DNA of 64,000 nt from Labrenzia sp. PHM005 (GTDB taxonomy: Bacteria; Pseudomonadota; Alphaproteobacteria; Rhizobiales; Stappiaceae), in contig NZ_CP041191.1 in assembly GCF_006517275.1 (NCBI RefSeq), positions 1,476,001 to 1,540,000 on the forward strand, read 5' to 3'. Shown piece by piece: positions 53,353 to 62,976 of this stretch (position 1 is the stretch's first letter; every line of letters begins with the position of its first letter). Made by a program: the position numbers and the translations under genes. The notes under the pieces are model-generated. The model saw only the letters and a list, made by a program, of their open reading frames with translations. It searched no databases and was not told the origin of the DNA.

Positions 53353-54603
53353 ATGGCCCGACTGGTTTTAAAATTTGGCGGAACATCGGTTGCCGACCTT
53401 GATCGCATCCGGAATGTCGCCCGCCATGTCAAACGGGAAGTGGATGCCGGCCACCAGGTTGCGGTTGTTGTTTCGGCGATGTCCGGACAGACCAACAAGC
53501 TGGTACAGTTCTGCCGCGAAGCTTCACCGCTGCACGATGCCCGCGAGTATGACGCGGTCGTTGCTTCAGGCGAACAGGTGACGTCAGGCCTTTTGGCCAT
53601 CGTTTTGCAAGATATGGGTGTCAACGCCCGATCTTGGCAAGGATGGCAGGTGCCGATCAAAACCGATGAAAATCACGGCGCTGCCCGGATCCGGGAAATC
53701 GACAGTGAGTTTTTGTGCGAACGCCTTGGACAAGGCCAGGTTGCCGTGCTTGCCGGATTCCAGGGTGTCGCGCCAGACAACCGGATTTCGACACTCGGCC
53801 GGGGCGGATCTGACACCAGCGCGGTTGCAATCGCGGCAGCCATCAAGGCGGACCGCTGCGATATCTACACCGATGTAGATGGTGTCTATACGACGGACCC
53901 GCGAATCGTACCTCAAGCTCAACGGCTGGCCCGCGTTTCCTTTGAAGAAATGCTCGAAATGGCCTCGCTTGGTGCCAAGGTTCTTCAAGTCCGGTCGGTC
54001 GAAATGGCCATGGTCCATGGTGTGCGCACGTTTGTGCGTTCCAGCTTCGACGACCCGGAAGCACCGCAGACCGGCGAAGGCAATCTTCCCCCAGGAACTC
54101 TTATTTGCGACGAGGACGAACTCGTGGAACAGCAAGTTGTCACCGGCATTGCATATGCCAAGGACGAAGCCCAGATCTCGATCCGTGATGTTGCGGACAA
54201 GCCGGGGGTGGCGCAGTCGGTCTTTGGACCGCTGGCCGATGCCAATATCAATGTTGATATGATCGTCCAGAACATCTCGCCGGACGGCAAGACAACCGAT
54301 ATCACGTTCACCGTGCCGGAAGCCGACTACGACCGCGCACAGAAAGTCCTGAATGACAATCGGAAAGAAATCGGTTTTCAGAACATTGAAGGCGCAACCG
54401 ATGTTGTGAAAGTGTCGGTTATTGGGATCGGTATGCGCTCGCATGCCGGTGTGGCTGCTCAGTGTTTCAGCGGTTTGGCGAGCAAAGGCATCAACATCCG
54501 TGCGATCACCACTTCCGAGATTAAGATCTCCGTTCTGATCGATTCCGCCTACGCAGAACTTGCAGTGCGGACTCTCCATTCGCTATACGGATTGGACGGA
54601 TAA
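53353..54603 (+). CDS. lysC: Aspartate kinase
   Basis: 416 residues with the kinase domain first (VLKFGGTSVADLDRIRNV at 5-22; TLGRGGSDTSAVAIAAAI; DVDGVYTTDPRI) and two ACT domains from about residue 265 (ITDVADKPGV-like SIRDVADKPGV and VIGIGMRSHAGVAAQCF). The ACT domains bind lysine and threonine for feedback control. It phosphorylates aspartate for lysine, threonine, methionine and diaminopimelate synthesis. A hairpin without a T run lies 14 nt after the stop, before ptsP. Divergent from ubiG. Confidence 0.97.
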   Translation: MARLVLKFGGTSVADLDRIRNVARHVKREVDAGHQVAVVVSAMSGQTNKLVQFCREASPLHDAREYDAVVASGEQVTSGLLAIVLQDMGVNARSWQGWQVPIKTDENHGAARIREIDSEFLCERLGQGQVAVLAGFQGVAPDNRISTLGRGGSDTSAVAIAAAIKADRCDIYTDVDGVYTTDPRIVPQAQRLARVSFEEMLEMASLGAKVLQVRSVEMAMVHGVRTFVRSSFDDPEAPQTGEGNLPPGTLICDEDELVEQQVVTGIAYAKDEAQISIRDVADKPGVAQSVFGPLADANINVDMIVQNISPDGKTTDITFTVPEADYDRAQKVLNDNRKEIGFQNIEGATDVVKVSVIGIGMRSHAGVAAQCFSGLASKGINIRAITTSEIKISVLIDSAYAELAVRTLHSLYGLDG

Positions 54604-54616
54604 GAATCCGTAAGCT

Positions 54617-54639
54617 TGGTTCCGACCGATTCGGAACCA
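54617..54639 (+). other. Hairpin between lysC and ptsP
   Basis: Perfect 9-bp stem TGGTTCCGA / TCGGAACCA with 5-nt loop, 14 nt after lysC. No T run follows. It may be a processing or stability element of a shared transcript rather than a terminator. Confidence 0.5.
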
Positions 54640-54673
54640 GGCAAACCTATGAGCGGGATCAATCGGGGGGGGA

Positions 54674-56941
54674 ATGCGGAACAACCTTGCAGGACCACGC
54701 CTATTGCTCCGCCGGCTCCGGGAAGTCATGGCGGAGCCGATCAAGGCGCAAGAACGGCTCGACAAGATCGTCGTCCTGATCGCGTCGAATGTCGTCGCCG
54801 AAGTTTGTTCTGTTTACATTCTGCGGGCTGATGGCGTTCTGGAGCTCTATGCAACAGAAGGTTTGAAGCGCGAAGCGGTTCACAATGCGTCGCTCCGGGT
54901 TGGCGAAGGCCTTGTGGGCCTGATCGCTGCTGAAGCTCGTCCGCTCAACCTGCCAAATGCTAGCGCGCATCCAGGCTTTGCCTATCTGCCAGAGACCGGC
55001 GAAGAAGCTTACAATTCTTTCCTCGGTGTTCCGATTCTTAGGGCCGGGCGCACGCTTGGTGTTCTGGTTGTTCAGAACAAATCCCACCGGACCTACCTCG
55101 AAGACGAAGTTGAAGCCCTGCAGACCACCGCAATGATTATTGCGGAAATGGTGGCAGCTGGGGAACTCGAGGCGATTGCCCAGAAAGATACCGGTCTCGA
55201 TCTGTCGCGCCCAATCACGGCATCGGGCATTTGTTTGGCAGAGGGCGTCGGGCTTGGTCATGTGGTTCTGCACGAGCCACGCGTTGTCGTTACCAATCTG
55301 ATCGCTGAAGATGCCGATAAGGAAAAACGGCGGTTGGACGGAGCGATAAACCGGCTGCGTCTTTCCATCGATGATCTTCTGGCCAGCGGCGAAATCGCGG
55401 CAACGGGTGAGCACCGCGAAGTGCTGGAAGCCTATCGGATGTTCGCCTACGACCGGGGCTGGATCCGCAAGATTGAAGAAGCGATCCGAAACGGCCTGAC
55501 TGCGGAAGCGGCCGTAGAAAAAGTTCAAAGCGATACCCGCGCCCGGATGCTGCGCCAAACGGATCCGTATTTGCGCGAGCGGCTGCACGATCTGGATGAT
55601 CTGGCGCACCGGTTGATCCGCGAACTTATGGGCCGTGAGCACGGGCCAGGTCTCGAAGAACTTCCACAAGATGCGATCATCGTTGGTCGCAACATGGGTG
55701 CGGCCGAGCTGCTGGATTATGGCCGCGATCGGATTCGTGGCCTGGTTCTGGAAGAAGGCGGACCGACCAGCCACGTGACAATCGTTGCGCGGGCACTTGG
55801 AATTCCGACTGTTGGTCTGGTTGAAGACATCGTCAGCCTCGCGGATGGCGGTGATGCCATCATTGTGGATGGCGACAGTGGTGAAGTGCATCTGCGGCCG
55901 GCTGCCGATCTCGAAAACGCCTACGCCGAAAAGGTCCGTTTTCGCGCAAGGCGCCAGGCTCAATACCGTCGGCTGCGCAACAAGCCCTCTGTTACCAAAG
56001 ATGGTGTCGAGATTGCTTTGCAGATGAATGCAGGATTGCTGGTCGACCTGCCGCATCTGGAAGAATCGGGTGCCGCCGGGATAGGCCTGTTCCGCACAGA
56101 ACTCCAGTTCATGGTCGCCTCGTCTTTCCCGCGCATGCGTGAGCAGGAGGCGCAGTACTCTCAAGTTTTGGATGCGACCGGCGGTAAGCCGGTGACCTTC
56201 CGGTCTCTCGATATTGGCGGCGACAAGGTGCTGCCTTACTTGAGGTCAATCCTGGAAGAAAACCCAGCCATGGGCTGGCGGGCGCTGCGCCTTGGGCTGG
56301 ACCGTCCGGGCCTCCTGCGCACTCAAATTCGGGCGCTGCTTCATGCCGCTGCGGGCCGGGATCTGAAACTCATGTTCCCGATGGTGGTTGAAGTGGCCGA
56401 GTTCCTCGATGCGCGTGCGCTCGTTGAAAAGGAACTCAAGCATTTGCGCCGCCATGGCCATCCGGTGCCTGAAACAGTGCGTCTTGGTGTGATGGTTGAA
56501 GTGCCATCCCTGCTGTTTCAACTGGATGAACTTCTGGGCCACGTGGACTTCATTTCCGTGGGCTCCAACGATCTGTTCCAATTCTTTTGCGCCGTCGACC
56601 GGGGCAACACTCGTGTAGCTGGCCGTTTTGATCCATTAAGCCCTCCTTTCCTCAGGGCCTTGAAAATGATCGTTGATGCGGCAGATAAAGCACATGTTCC
56701 AGTCACACTTTGTGGCGAGATGGCGGGCAATTCGCTGTCGGCCATGGCCTTGATTGGTTTGGGATACAGAAACCTCTCAATGTCGCCGGCGTCTCTTGGT
56801 CCTGTCAAAGCCATGTTGCGCACACTTGATGCCAGCCGGCTCAGGGCGCGGTTGTTGCCGCGTATGGAGCCGGAACATCGCGACAGCAATATCAGGGCCT
56901 TTTTGACCCGGTATGCTGAAGAAATGGACGTCGCTCTTTAG
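54674..56941 (+). CDS. ptsP: Phosphoenolpyruvate-protein phosphotransferase of the nitrogen PTS
   Basis: 755 residues. An N-terminal GAF domain (about 20-165) precedes the EI domains. The phospho-histidine is His367 in GGPTSHVTIVARALGIP. The C-terminal PEP-binding barrel has the metal and substrate motifs IGLFRTELQFMV, RSLDIGGDKVLPY, SVGSNDLFQFFCAVDR and LCGEMAGN. This is EI-Ntr, which takes phosphate from PEP to NPr and then EIIA-Ntr to signal nitrogen and carbon status and potassium. It lies downstream of lysC, a common alphaproteobacterial arrangement. Start ATG behind a G-rich GGGGGG site. Confidence 0.95.
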   Translation: MRNNLAGPRLLLRRLREVMAEPIKAQERLDKIVVLIASNVVAEVCSVYILRADGVLELYATEGLKREAVHNASLRVGEGLVGLIAAEARPLNLPNASAHPGFAYLPETGEEAYNSFLGVPILRAGRTLGVLVVQNKSHRTYLEDEVEALQTTAMIIAEMVAAGELEAIAQKDTGLDLSRPITASGICLAEGVGLGHVVLHEPRVVVTNLIAEDADKEKRRLDGAINRLRLSIDDLLASGEIAATGEHREVLEAYRMFAYDRGWIRKIEEAIRNGLTAEAAVEKVQSDTRARMLRQTDPYLRERLHDLDDLAHRLIRELMGREHGPGLEELPQDAIIVGRNMGAAELLDYGRDRIRGLVLEEGGPTSHVTIVARALGIPTVGLVEDIVSLADGGDAIIVDGDSGEVHLRPAADLENAYAEKVRFRARRQAQYRRLRNKPSVTKDGVEIALQMNAGLLVDLPHLEESGAAGIGLFRTELQFMVASSFPRMREQEAQYSQVLDATGGKPVTFRSLDIGGDKVLPYLRSILEENPAMGWRALRLGLDRPGLLRTQIRALLHAAAGRDLKLMFPMVVEVAEFLDARALVEKELKHLRRHGHPVPETVRLGVMVEVPSLLFQLDELLGHVDFISVGSNDLFQFFCAVDRGNTRVAGRFDPLSPPFLRALKMIVDAADKAHVPVTLCGEMAGNSLSAMALIGLGYRNLSMSPASLGPVKAMLRTLDASRLRARLLPRMEPEHRDSNIRAFLTRYAEEMDVAL

Positions 56942-56995
56942 CGGCACTCTGCTTTTGCCACCCCAATAGTTGGGAATTCAGGAGAACCTGCGCGT

Positions 56996-58069
56996 ATGCT
57001 GGCGCGTCATAAACTCGATAATTTGCTGGACCGGTTTGCCGAACTTGAACATATGATGTCGGCAAATCCCGATCCAACTGCCTATGTCAAACTCTCGCGG
57101 GAATATGCCGGGCTTGAGCCGCTGGTGATGAAAATCCGTGCCTTGGTCAAGGCGGAAGAGGATCTCAAAGGCGCAACCGATTTGATCGACGATCCGGAGA
57201 CGGATGCCGAAATGCGCGAGCTGGCTGAGCTGGAACGCGATGAATTGTCGGAAAGCGTCGAGCAGCTAACACAAGATGTGCGCATTGGCCTGTTGCCGAA
57301 AGATGAAGCCGACACCAACGATGCGATCCTGGAAGTGCGGGCTGGAACGGGCGGCGATGAAGCTGCTCTATTTGCTGGTGATCTTTTCCGGATGTATCAG
57401 CGGTACGCCGAATTGCAGGGTTGGAAAGTAGAAATCCTGTCAGCCAGTGAGGGAGAAGTCGGCGGGTTTAAGGAAATCATCGCCTCGGTAACAGGCGAAA
57501 ACGTATTTGCCCGGATGAAGTTCGAATCCGGCGTCCATCGGGTTCAACGGGTGCCGGCAACTGAATCCGGCGGTCGAATCCATACCTCTGCGGCGACGGT
57601 TGCTGTACTGCCGCAGGCTGAAGACGTTGATGTTGATGTTCAAGACAGTGATCTGCGGATTGATACGTTCCGGGCGTCCGGTGCTGGTGGCCAGCACGTC
57701 AACACAACCGATTCTGCCGTGCGGATTACCCATCTACCAACTGGAATTGTCGTGGCGGTTCAAGATGAGCGCTCACAGCACAAGAATAAGGCGCGGGCCA
57801 TGCAGCTTTTGCGGGCGCGGATCTATGATGAGGAACGCGAGCGGGCCGCAAGCGAGCGGACAGAAGCGCGCCGGCTTCAGGTCGGGTCCGGGGACCGGTC
57901 AGAGCGGATTAGGACTTACAATTTCCCTCAAGGCCGCGTTACCGACCATCGTATCGGACTGACCCTTTATAAGCTCGATCAGATCATAGCGGGCGAGGGT
58001 CTTGGTGAGGTGATTGAAGCCTTGATCCTCGATCATCAGGCTAATCTTTTGGCATCAGAAGACAGCTAA
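56996..58069 (+). CDS. prfA: Peptide chain release factor 1
   Basis: 357 residues. The catalytic GGQ motif is at 231-233 ([19 protein letters not shown]). The stop-codon recognition domain precedes it, and a C-terminal domain with [16 protein letters not shown] follows. It releases the peptide at UAA and UAG. A methyltransferase for the GGQ glutamine, PrmC, follows 17 nt later, so the two genes form the standard functional pair. Complete and ordinary. Confidence 0.98.
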   Translation: MLARHKLDNLLDRFAELEHMMSANPDPTAYVKLSREYAGLEPLVMKIRALVKAEEDLKGATDLIDDPETDAEMRELAELERDELSESVEQLTQDVRIGLLPKDEADTNDAILEVRAGTGGDEAALFAGDLFRMYQRYAELQGWKVEILSASEGEVGGFKEIIASVTGENVFARMKFESGVHRVQRVPATESGGRIHTSAATVAVLPQAEDVDVDVQDSDLRIDTFRASGAGGQHVNTTDSAVRITHLPTGIVVAVQDERSQHKNKARAMQLLRARIYDEERERAASERTEARRLQVGSGDRSERIRTYNFPQGRVTDHRIGLTLYKLDQIIAGEGLGEVIEALILDHQANLLASEDS

Positions 58070-58086
58070 TCAAAGAAAGCTGGCCA

Positions 58087-58929
58087 ATGAAGGTTGGAAT
58101 GCTCTACCGGCAGGTCCGCGATCAATTTCGGTCTGCCGACTTGGAGACACCGGATCTGGATGCAAAGCTCCTGGTGAGTGCGGCTCTTGGGACGACCGTG
58201 TCCAATCTTCTCTTGATGGACCTGGATGAGGCTCCTGAGGCCAGCGCACTTAAGGCACTGGAGTTTTCCACGGAACGGCTTGGTGGCATGCCCGTCGGCC
58301 GCATACTTGGTGAACGGGAGTTTTATGGCCGCTCTTTCAAACTCAATCACGCGACTTTAGAGCCACGGCCGGATACCGAAACGTTGATCGATACCGTTTT
58401 GCGTCAGTGCAACCCTGATCAACCTCTTAAGATGTGCGATATCGGCACCGGCACAGGCGCCATCGCTGTGACCCTTCTGGCCGAACTGCCGAAGGCACAG
58501 ATGGTCGCCGTCGATATTTCTACCGACGCGCTCGAATGTGCTGCGGCAAATGCCAAGAGCAATGGAGTTGGTGACCGGTTTTTGCCGGTGCGCGCAGATT
58601 ATGCAGATCCTCTTCAGGAAGGCTTCGACTGGGTCGTCAGCAACCCGCCTTACATTCGCACACAAGTCCTCGATGAGCTCTCGGCTGAGGTTACAAAACA
58701 TGATCCGAATCTGGCGCTCGATGGTGGCGCGGACGGGCTGGACGCTTATCGGCGGATCGTTGCGCGCGCTGCAGTGATTCTTGTGCCTGGAGGGCGTATC
58801 GCACTCGAGATCGGCTATGATCAGGCGAGTGAGTTGAAAAACCAGCTGCGTCATCATGGCTTTGAGGCGATTGATATCATTCAAGATCTTGGCGGGCGTG
58901 ACCGTGTTGCAACAGCTCGCAGGGTTTAA
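58087..58929 (+). CDS. prmC: Release factor glutamine methyltransferase
   Basis: 280 residues. SAM-binding motif CDIGTGTGAIAVTLL (about 118-132) and the catalytic NPPY at 186-189 (WVVSNPPYIRTQ) are present, with a short N-terminal helical domain. PrmC methylates the glutamine of the GGQ motif in RF1 and RF2, raising termination efficiency. It is co-transcribed with prfA. The downstream 361 nt contain no supported gene. Confidence 0.95.
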   Translation: MKVGMLYRQVRDQFRSADLETPDLDAKLLVSAALGTTVSNLLLMDLDEAPEASALKALEFSTERLGGMPVGRILGEREFYGRSFKLNHATLEPRPDTETLIDTVLRQCNPDQPLKMCDIGTGTGAIAVTLLAELPKAQMVAVDISTDALECAAANAKSNGVGDRFLPVRADYADPLQEGFDWVVSNPPYIRTQVLDELSAEVTKHDPNLALDGGADGLDAYRRIVARAAVILVPGGRIALEIGYDQASELKNQLRHHGFEAIDIIQDLGGRDRVATARRV

Positions 58930-59290
58930 TACTTTTGATTTAATCTTGCTGCGAAAAAGCACTTGGAAATCGCAACGGAAACGGGTAGGTTCAGCTTGCC
59001 GAGACCGGAGATGTGATAAGCGTTAAGCGGGGCATACGCATCCGGCAACTTCACGAAATAGGCAGACTTGCACTGTTGACGTTGTTGCGAATCGGGCGAA
59101 CCGGTTTTTGGACTGTCTAAGAAAGAGACGAGGGCGCTGGCCGTTGGCCGGACGCACGGTGTCTTTTGTTTCATTGACGGCCGCATGCCATCACGCATGG
59201 GTTTCGGTGTGAATTTCGTAATCGGTTTAGGCAATTCCGATGTTTGGTCAGCATTGCGCTGACCGCCGTTCCTTAAGAGAAAACGGCAGG
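58930..59290. other. Intergenic region between prmC and the DUF4167 gene
   Basis: I see no supported gene, no strong terminator and no clear promoter box, although a TTGACG occurs near 59076. A minus-strand open frame at 58926-59234 would need a TTG start without a ribosome site and is rejected. The region probably holds the prmC 3' UTR and the DUF4167 promoter. Confidence 0.55.
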
Positions 59291-59989
59291 ATGAGACCAG
59301 GAAATCAAAGCAATAAGCGTATGCGCGGACGGGGCCGCAAAGGACCTAATCCGCTAACCCGGACATATGAATCCAACGGTCCTGATGTGAAAATCCGCGG
59401 CACAGCGATGCATATTGCGGAGAAGTATCAGCAGCTTGCCCGGGATGCTCAGGCATCGGGCGATCGGGTGATGTCTGAAAATTATAATCAGCACGCAGAA
59501 CATTATCTTCGGATCGTCGCTGCTGCACAGCCGCCGCAGCAACAGTCAGCTCAACCAGCTGCGCGCAACGAAACGGATGATAATCAGGAGCAGGCTGCCG
59601 CAAGCAGCCCGGCTGCTGCCAATGGCGCTGAGCAGGCAGCTCAAACTCCTGCTGATGCCGCTGTAGTTGATGGTGATGCTCCGCAGCCATTTATCGACAA
59701 CATGCCGGTGATCGACCAGGAAGGTCAGGTGAACGGGGCTGCGAAAGCATCGGATGGTGAGACGGCGGAGGCGGACGAAAAACCGCGCCGGCGGACGAGA
59801 ACTCCGCGGGCCCGCGCACCGAAGAAAGCTGCTGTCGAAACATCCGCTGAAACGGATGCTGCAGCAGACGGTGCTCCGGCTGTCGAGGCTGCCGAAGAGG
59901 CGCCAAAACCACGCCGGCGGACCACGCGTCCGCGGCGAACCAAAGCGGCAGAGGAAACTCCTGCGGAAGCTGTTCCTGCCAGCGAGTAA
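59291..59989 (+). CDS. DUF4167 protein, basic and low-complexity C-terminus
   Basis: 232 residues from the ATG at 59291 (MRPGNQSNKRMRGRGRK). The N-terminal DUF4167 domain (about 1-80; YESNGPDVKIRGTAMHIAEK, then YQQLARDAQASGDRV) is highly basic, suggesting nucleic acid contact. The rest is low complexity: Gln/Ala-rich, then repeated KPRRRT-type blocks (two copies near 157 and 206) in an Ala/Glu-rich background. The blocks resemble AT-hook or histone H1-like tails, so a DNA- or RNA-associated role is possible; the family is uncharacterised. A strong terminator follows the stop. Confidence 0.88.
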   Translation: MRPGNQSNKRMRGRGRKGPNPLTRTYESNGPDVKIRGTAMHIAEKYQQLARDAQASGDRVMSENYNQHAEHYLRIVAAAQPPQQQSAQPAARNETDDNQEQAAASSPAAANGAEQAAQTPADAAVVDGDAPQPFIDNMPVIDQEGQVNGAAKASDGETAEADEKPRRRTRTPRARAPKKAAVETSAETDAAADGAPAVEAAEEAPKPRRRTTRPRRTKAAEETPAEAVPASE

Positions 59990-60017
59990 GGTCAGTGCGA
60001 GACAAGCTTTAAGATGG

Positions 60018-60050
60018 AAAACGGCGCCTTCGGGCGCCGTTTTTTGTTTT
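60018..60050 (+). terminator. Terminator after the DUF4167 gene
   Basis: Perfect 11-bp stem AAAACGGCGCC / GGCGCCGTTTT with TTCG tetraloop, followed by TTGTTTT. A textbook intrinsic terminator between DUF4167 and clpB. Confidence 0.92.
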
Positions 60051-60207
60051 GCTGCAGAAATCGCGGGCAAGGGGGTTTTGTTGTGAATATGCAACACTAT
60101 ATTTGAAGTGCAGTGCTTGATGAGGCTGCGCAGATGCCCGCAAACGGGGTCTGAATCTCAAAACGTTCCCCACGCTTCGGGTGGTGCGGACGGGTAGGAG
60201 GTCATAT

Positions 60208-62805
60208 ATGAACGTCGAAAAGTACACCGAACGAGCCCGCGGTTTTATTCAATCCGCTCAGACCTTTGCGCTGGGACGGGGCCATCAGCAGTTTAAACCG
60301 GAACACATTTTGAAAGTTCTTCTGGATGACCCGGAAGGCTTGGCAAGTGGTTTGATCGACCGTGCCGGCGGCGGCGCCAAGGCGCTCAAAGGTGATTTAG
60401 AGGGCATCTTGGACAAGATGCCGAAAGTGTCGGGTGGTTCCGGTCAGCTCTATATGCACCAGGCAACCGCACGCTTGTTTGAACAGGCAGAGTCGATTGC
60501 AGATAAGGCGGGAGACAGTTTTGTCACCGTAGAACGTCTTTTGCTGGCACTGGCAATGGATGCCGACAGCGAGGCCGGTAAACTGTTCAAGCGGCATGGC
60601 ATTACGCCGAATGCTTTGAACGAAGCCATCAACCAGTTACGTCAGGGGCGCACCGCTGACAGTGCAACGGCCGAAAACCAGTATGAAGCCTTGAAGAAAT
60701 ATGCCCGGGATCTGACAGAAGTAGCCCGGGACGGTAAACTTGATCCGGTGATTGGCCGTGACGAGGAAATCCGCCGTACGATCCAGGTGCTCTCTCGCCG
60801 GACGAAAAACAATCCGGTTTTGATCGGTGAACCAGGCGTTGGTAAAACCGCCATTGCAGAAGGTCTGGCACTTCGCATCATCAATGGTGATGTACCTGAA
60901 TCTTTGAAAGACAAACAGCTCCTAGCGCTGGACATGGGCGCGTTAATCGCTGGTGCGAAATATCGTGGTGAGTTTGAAGAGCGATTGAAATCGGTGCTTT
61001 CCGAGGTCGAAGCAGCGGCCGGTGGTATCATCTTGTTCATCGATGAGATGCATACATTGGTTGGCGCTGGCAAAGCAGATGGCGCGATGGATGCGTCGAA
61101 CCTTTTGAAGCCGGCATTGGCCCGCGGTGAGTTGCACTGTGTTGGGGCGACGACACTCGATGAATATCGCAAGCACGTGGAAAAAGACGCCGCGCTCGCC
61201 CGCCGATTCCAGCCGGTGTTTGTGACGGAGCCGACCGTCGAGGACACGGTCTCAATCCTGCGCGGTATCAAAGACAAATACGAACTTCACCACGGCGTGC
61301 GCATCACCGATTCTGCCATTGTCTCGGCCGCGTCCTTGTCCAACCGTTACATCACTGACAGGTTCCTGCCGGATAAAGCCATCGACCTTGTTGATGAGGC
61401 TGCAAGCCGGTTGCGGATGCAGGTGGATTCCAAACCGGAAGAACTGGATGAGTTGGATCGGCGCATCATTCAGCTGAAGATCGAGCGCGAAGCCTTAAAG
61501 ACCGAAAATGACGAGGCGGCCAAAGACCGGCTGGGTAAACTTGAAAAAGAACTCACCGAGCTGGAAGAACAGTCGCAGACCCTCAGCAACCGCTGGCTTG
61601 GTGAAAAAGAAAAGCTGAATCTTGAGCAGAAGATCAAGGAGCAGCTGGAGCAGGCGCGGATCGACCTGGAAATCGCGCAACGGCAAGGAGACCTGGCAAA
61701 AGCCGGGGAACTGGCCTATGGCGTGGTTCCAGATCTGGAGCGTCAGCTGGCCGAAGCTGAGGCGTCGGAAGACAAGGATGCCATGGTGGATGAGGCGGTC
61801 ACCCCGTCGCATATCGCCCAGGTGGTCTCGAAGTGGACCGGAATTCCAGTCGATAAGATGCTGGAGGGTGAACGCGAAAAACTGCTGCGCATGGAAGATG
61901 TCCTGGCCGGTCGTGTTATCGGTCAGAGTGAGGCGATCCATGCTGTTTCAACAGCCGTACGCCGGGCGCGTGCTGGTCTTCAAGACCCGAACCGGCCGAT
62001 TGGCTCGTTCATGTTCCTTGGACCGACCGGTGTTGGCAAAACCGAACTCACCAAGGCGCTTGCCAGCTTCCTCTTCGATGACGACAGTGCAATGGTCCGC
62101 ATCGACATGTCGGAATACATGGAGAAACACTCCGTTGCCCGGTTGATCGGTGCGCCTCCCGGCTATGTTGGCTACGAGGAAGGCGGCGCGTTGACGGAAG
62201 CCGTACGCCGGCGTCCGTACCAGGTGGTCCTGTTCGATGAGATCGAGAAGGCGCATAGCGATGTCTTCAATGTGCTTTTGCAGGTACTTGATGATGGCCG
62301 CCTGACAGATGGGCAGGGGCGGACAGTGGACTTCCGAAATACTCTGATCATCATGACGTCGAATCTTGGATCGGAGTATCTGGTCAATCAGCCGGAAGGC
62401 GAGGACAGTGATGCAGTTCGCAACGAAGTCATGTCGGTGGTCCGTGGCCATTTCAGGCCGGAGTTTTTGAACCGTCTTGACGAGATTGTTCTGTTCCACA
62501 GGCTGCAGCGTTCGCAGATGTCCGCGATTGTCGAAATCCAGCTTGAACGCCTCCGCGGTCTGCTGACCGACCGCAAAATCACGCTCAATCTGGACGACGG
62601 CGCGCTCGGTTGGCTCGCCCAAAAGGGATACGACCCGGCCTATGGCGCACGCCCGTTAAAACGGGTCATCCAGAAGGACGTTCAGGATCCGCTTGCCGAA
62701 AAACTCCTCGCCGGAGACGTCTTGGATGGTCAGACGGTGGATGTATCGGCTGGAACCGACCGGCTGATCTTCCAGGTCGCAGGCGCGGGAAGTCAAGCAG
62801 CCTAA
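60208..62805 (+). CDS. clpB: ATP-dependent chaperone ClpB
   Basis: 865 residues from the ATG at 60208 behind GGAGG; the open frame from 60181 is read-through. N-domain, then AAA1 with Walker [10 protein letters not shown] (from 207), the coiled-coil middle domain rich in Lys/Glu/Leu (about 410-530), and AAA2 with GPTGVGKTE (from 605) and sensor motifs. ClpB disaggregates proteins with DnaK and lacks the ClpP-binding loop of ClpA. The upstream region should hold a heat-shock promoter; I found no convincing one. Followed by a hairpin pair and a convergent M23 peptidase. Confidence 0.97.
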   Translation: MNVEKYTERARGFIQSAQTFALGRGHQQFKPEHILKVLLDDPEGLASGLIDRAGGGAKALKGDLEGILDKMPKVSGGSGQLYMHQATARLFEQAESIADKAGDSFVTVERLLLALAMDADSEAGKLFKRHGITPNALNEAINQLRQGRTADSATAENQYEALKKYARDLTEVARDGKLDPVIGRDEEIRRTIQVLSRRTKNNPVLIGEPGVGKTAIAEGLALRIINGDVPESLKDKQLLALDMGALIAGAKYRGEFEERLKSVLSEVEAAAGGIILFIDEMHTLVGAGKADGAMDASNLLKPALARGELHCVGATTLDEYRKHVEKDAALARRFQPVFVTEPTVEDTVSILRGIKDKYELHHGVRITDSAIVSAASLSNRYITDRFLPDKAIDLVDEAASRLRMQVDSKPEELDELDRRIIQLKIEREALKTENDEAAKDRLGKLEKELTELEEQSQTLSNRWLGEKEKLNLEQKIKEQLEQARIDLEIAQRQGDLAKAGELAYGVVPDLERQLAEAEASEDKDAMVDEAVTPSHIAQVVSKWTGIPVDKMLEGEREKLLRMEDVLAGRVIGQSEAIHAVSTAVRRARAGLQDPNRPIGSFMFLGPTGVGKTELTKALASFLFDDDSAMVRIDMSEYMEKHSVARLIGAPPGYVGYEEGGALTEAVRRRPYQVVLFDEIEKAHSDVFNVLLQVLDDGRLTDGQGRTVDFRNTLIIMTSNLGSEYLVNQPEGEDSDAVRNEVMSVVRGHFRPEFLNRLDEIVLFHRLQRSQMSAIVEIQLERLRGLLTDRKITLNLDDGALGWLAQKGYDPAYGARPLKRVIQKDVQDPLAEKLLAGDVLDGQTVDVSAGTDRLIFQVAGAGSQAA

Positions 62806-62881
62806 AGCCACATAAGTTTGATCAGCGGCTGTTTAAGTAGAATCGCTTGAGCAGCCAAAGCTGATCGATCTTAGGTAGATA

Positions 62882-62915
62882 GAGTATCCTGCGTTCACTT
62901 GGATGCAGGATACTC
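62882..62915. other. Long hairpin between clpB and the M23 peptidase
   Basis: Perfect 11-bp arms GAGTATCCTGC (62882-62892) and GCAGGATACTC (62905-62915) with a 12-nt loop. No T run follows directly on either strand. It stands 16 nt before the terminator. Confidence 0.55.
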
Positions 62916-62930
62916 CAGCGCAAAAAAAAA

Positions 62931-62964
62931 AGCCCGCAGATCCAAGATTTGCGGGCTTTTTTTA
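62931..62964. terminator. Bidirectional terminator between clpB and the M23 peptidase
   Basis: 8-bp stem AGCCCGCA / TGCGGGCT (62931-62938 with 62950-62957) flanked by an A run before and a T run after, so it can stop transcripts from both directions. Confidence 0.9.
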
Positions 62965-62976
62965 TCTGGAACGGGC

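Noticed and set aside
58926..59234. Minus-strand open frame of 102 codons between prmC and DUF4167
   Set aside because: It needs a TTG start without a ribosome site and has no recognisable protein pattern.
60060..60207. Heat-shock (sigma-32) promoter upstream of clpB
   Set aside because: A CTTGAT and a CTATAT occur, but the spacing and the second box do not fit together convincingly.
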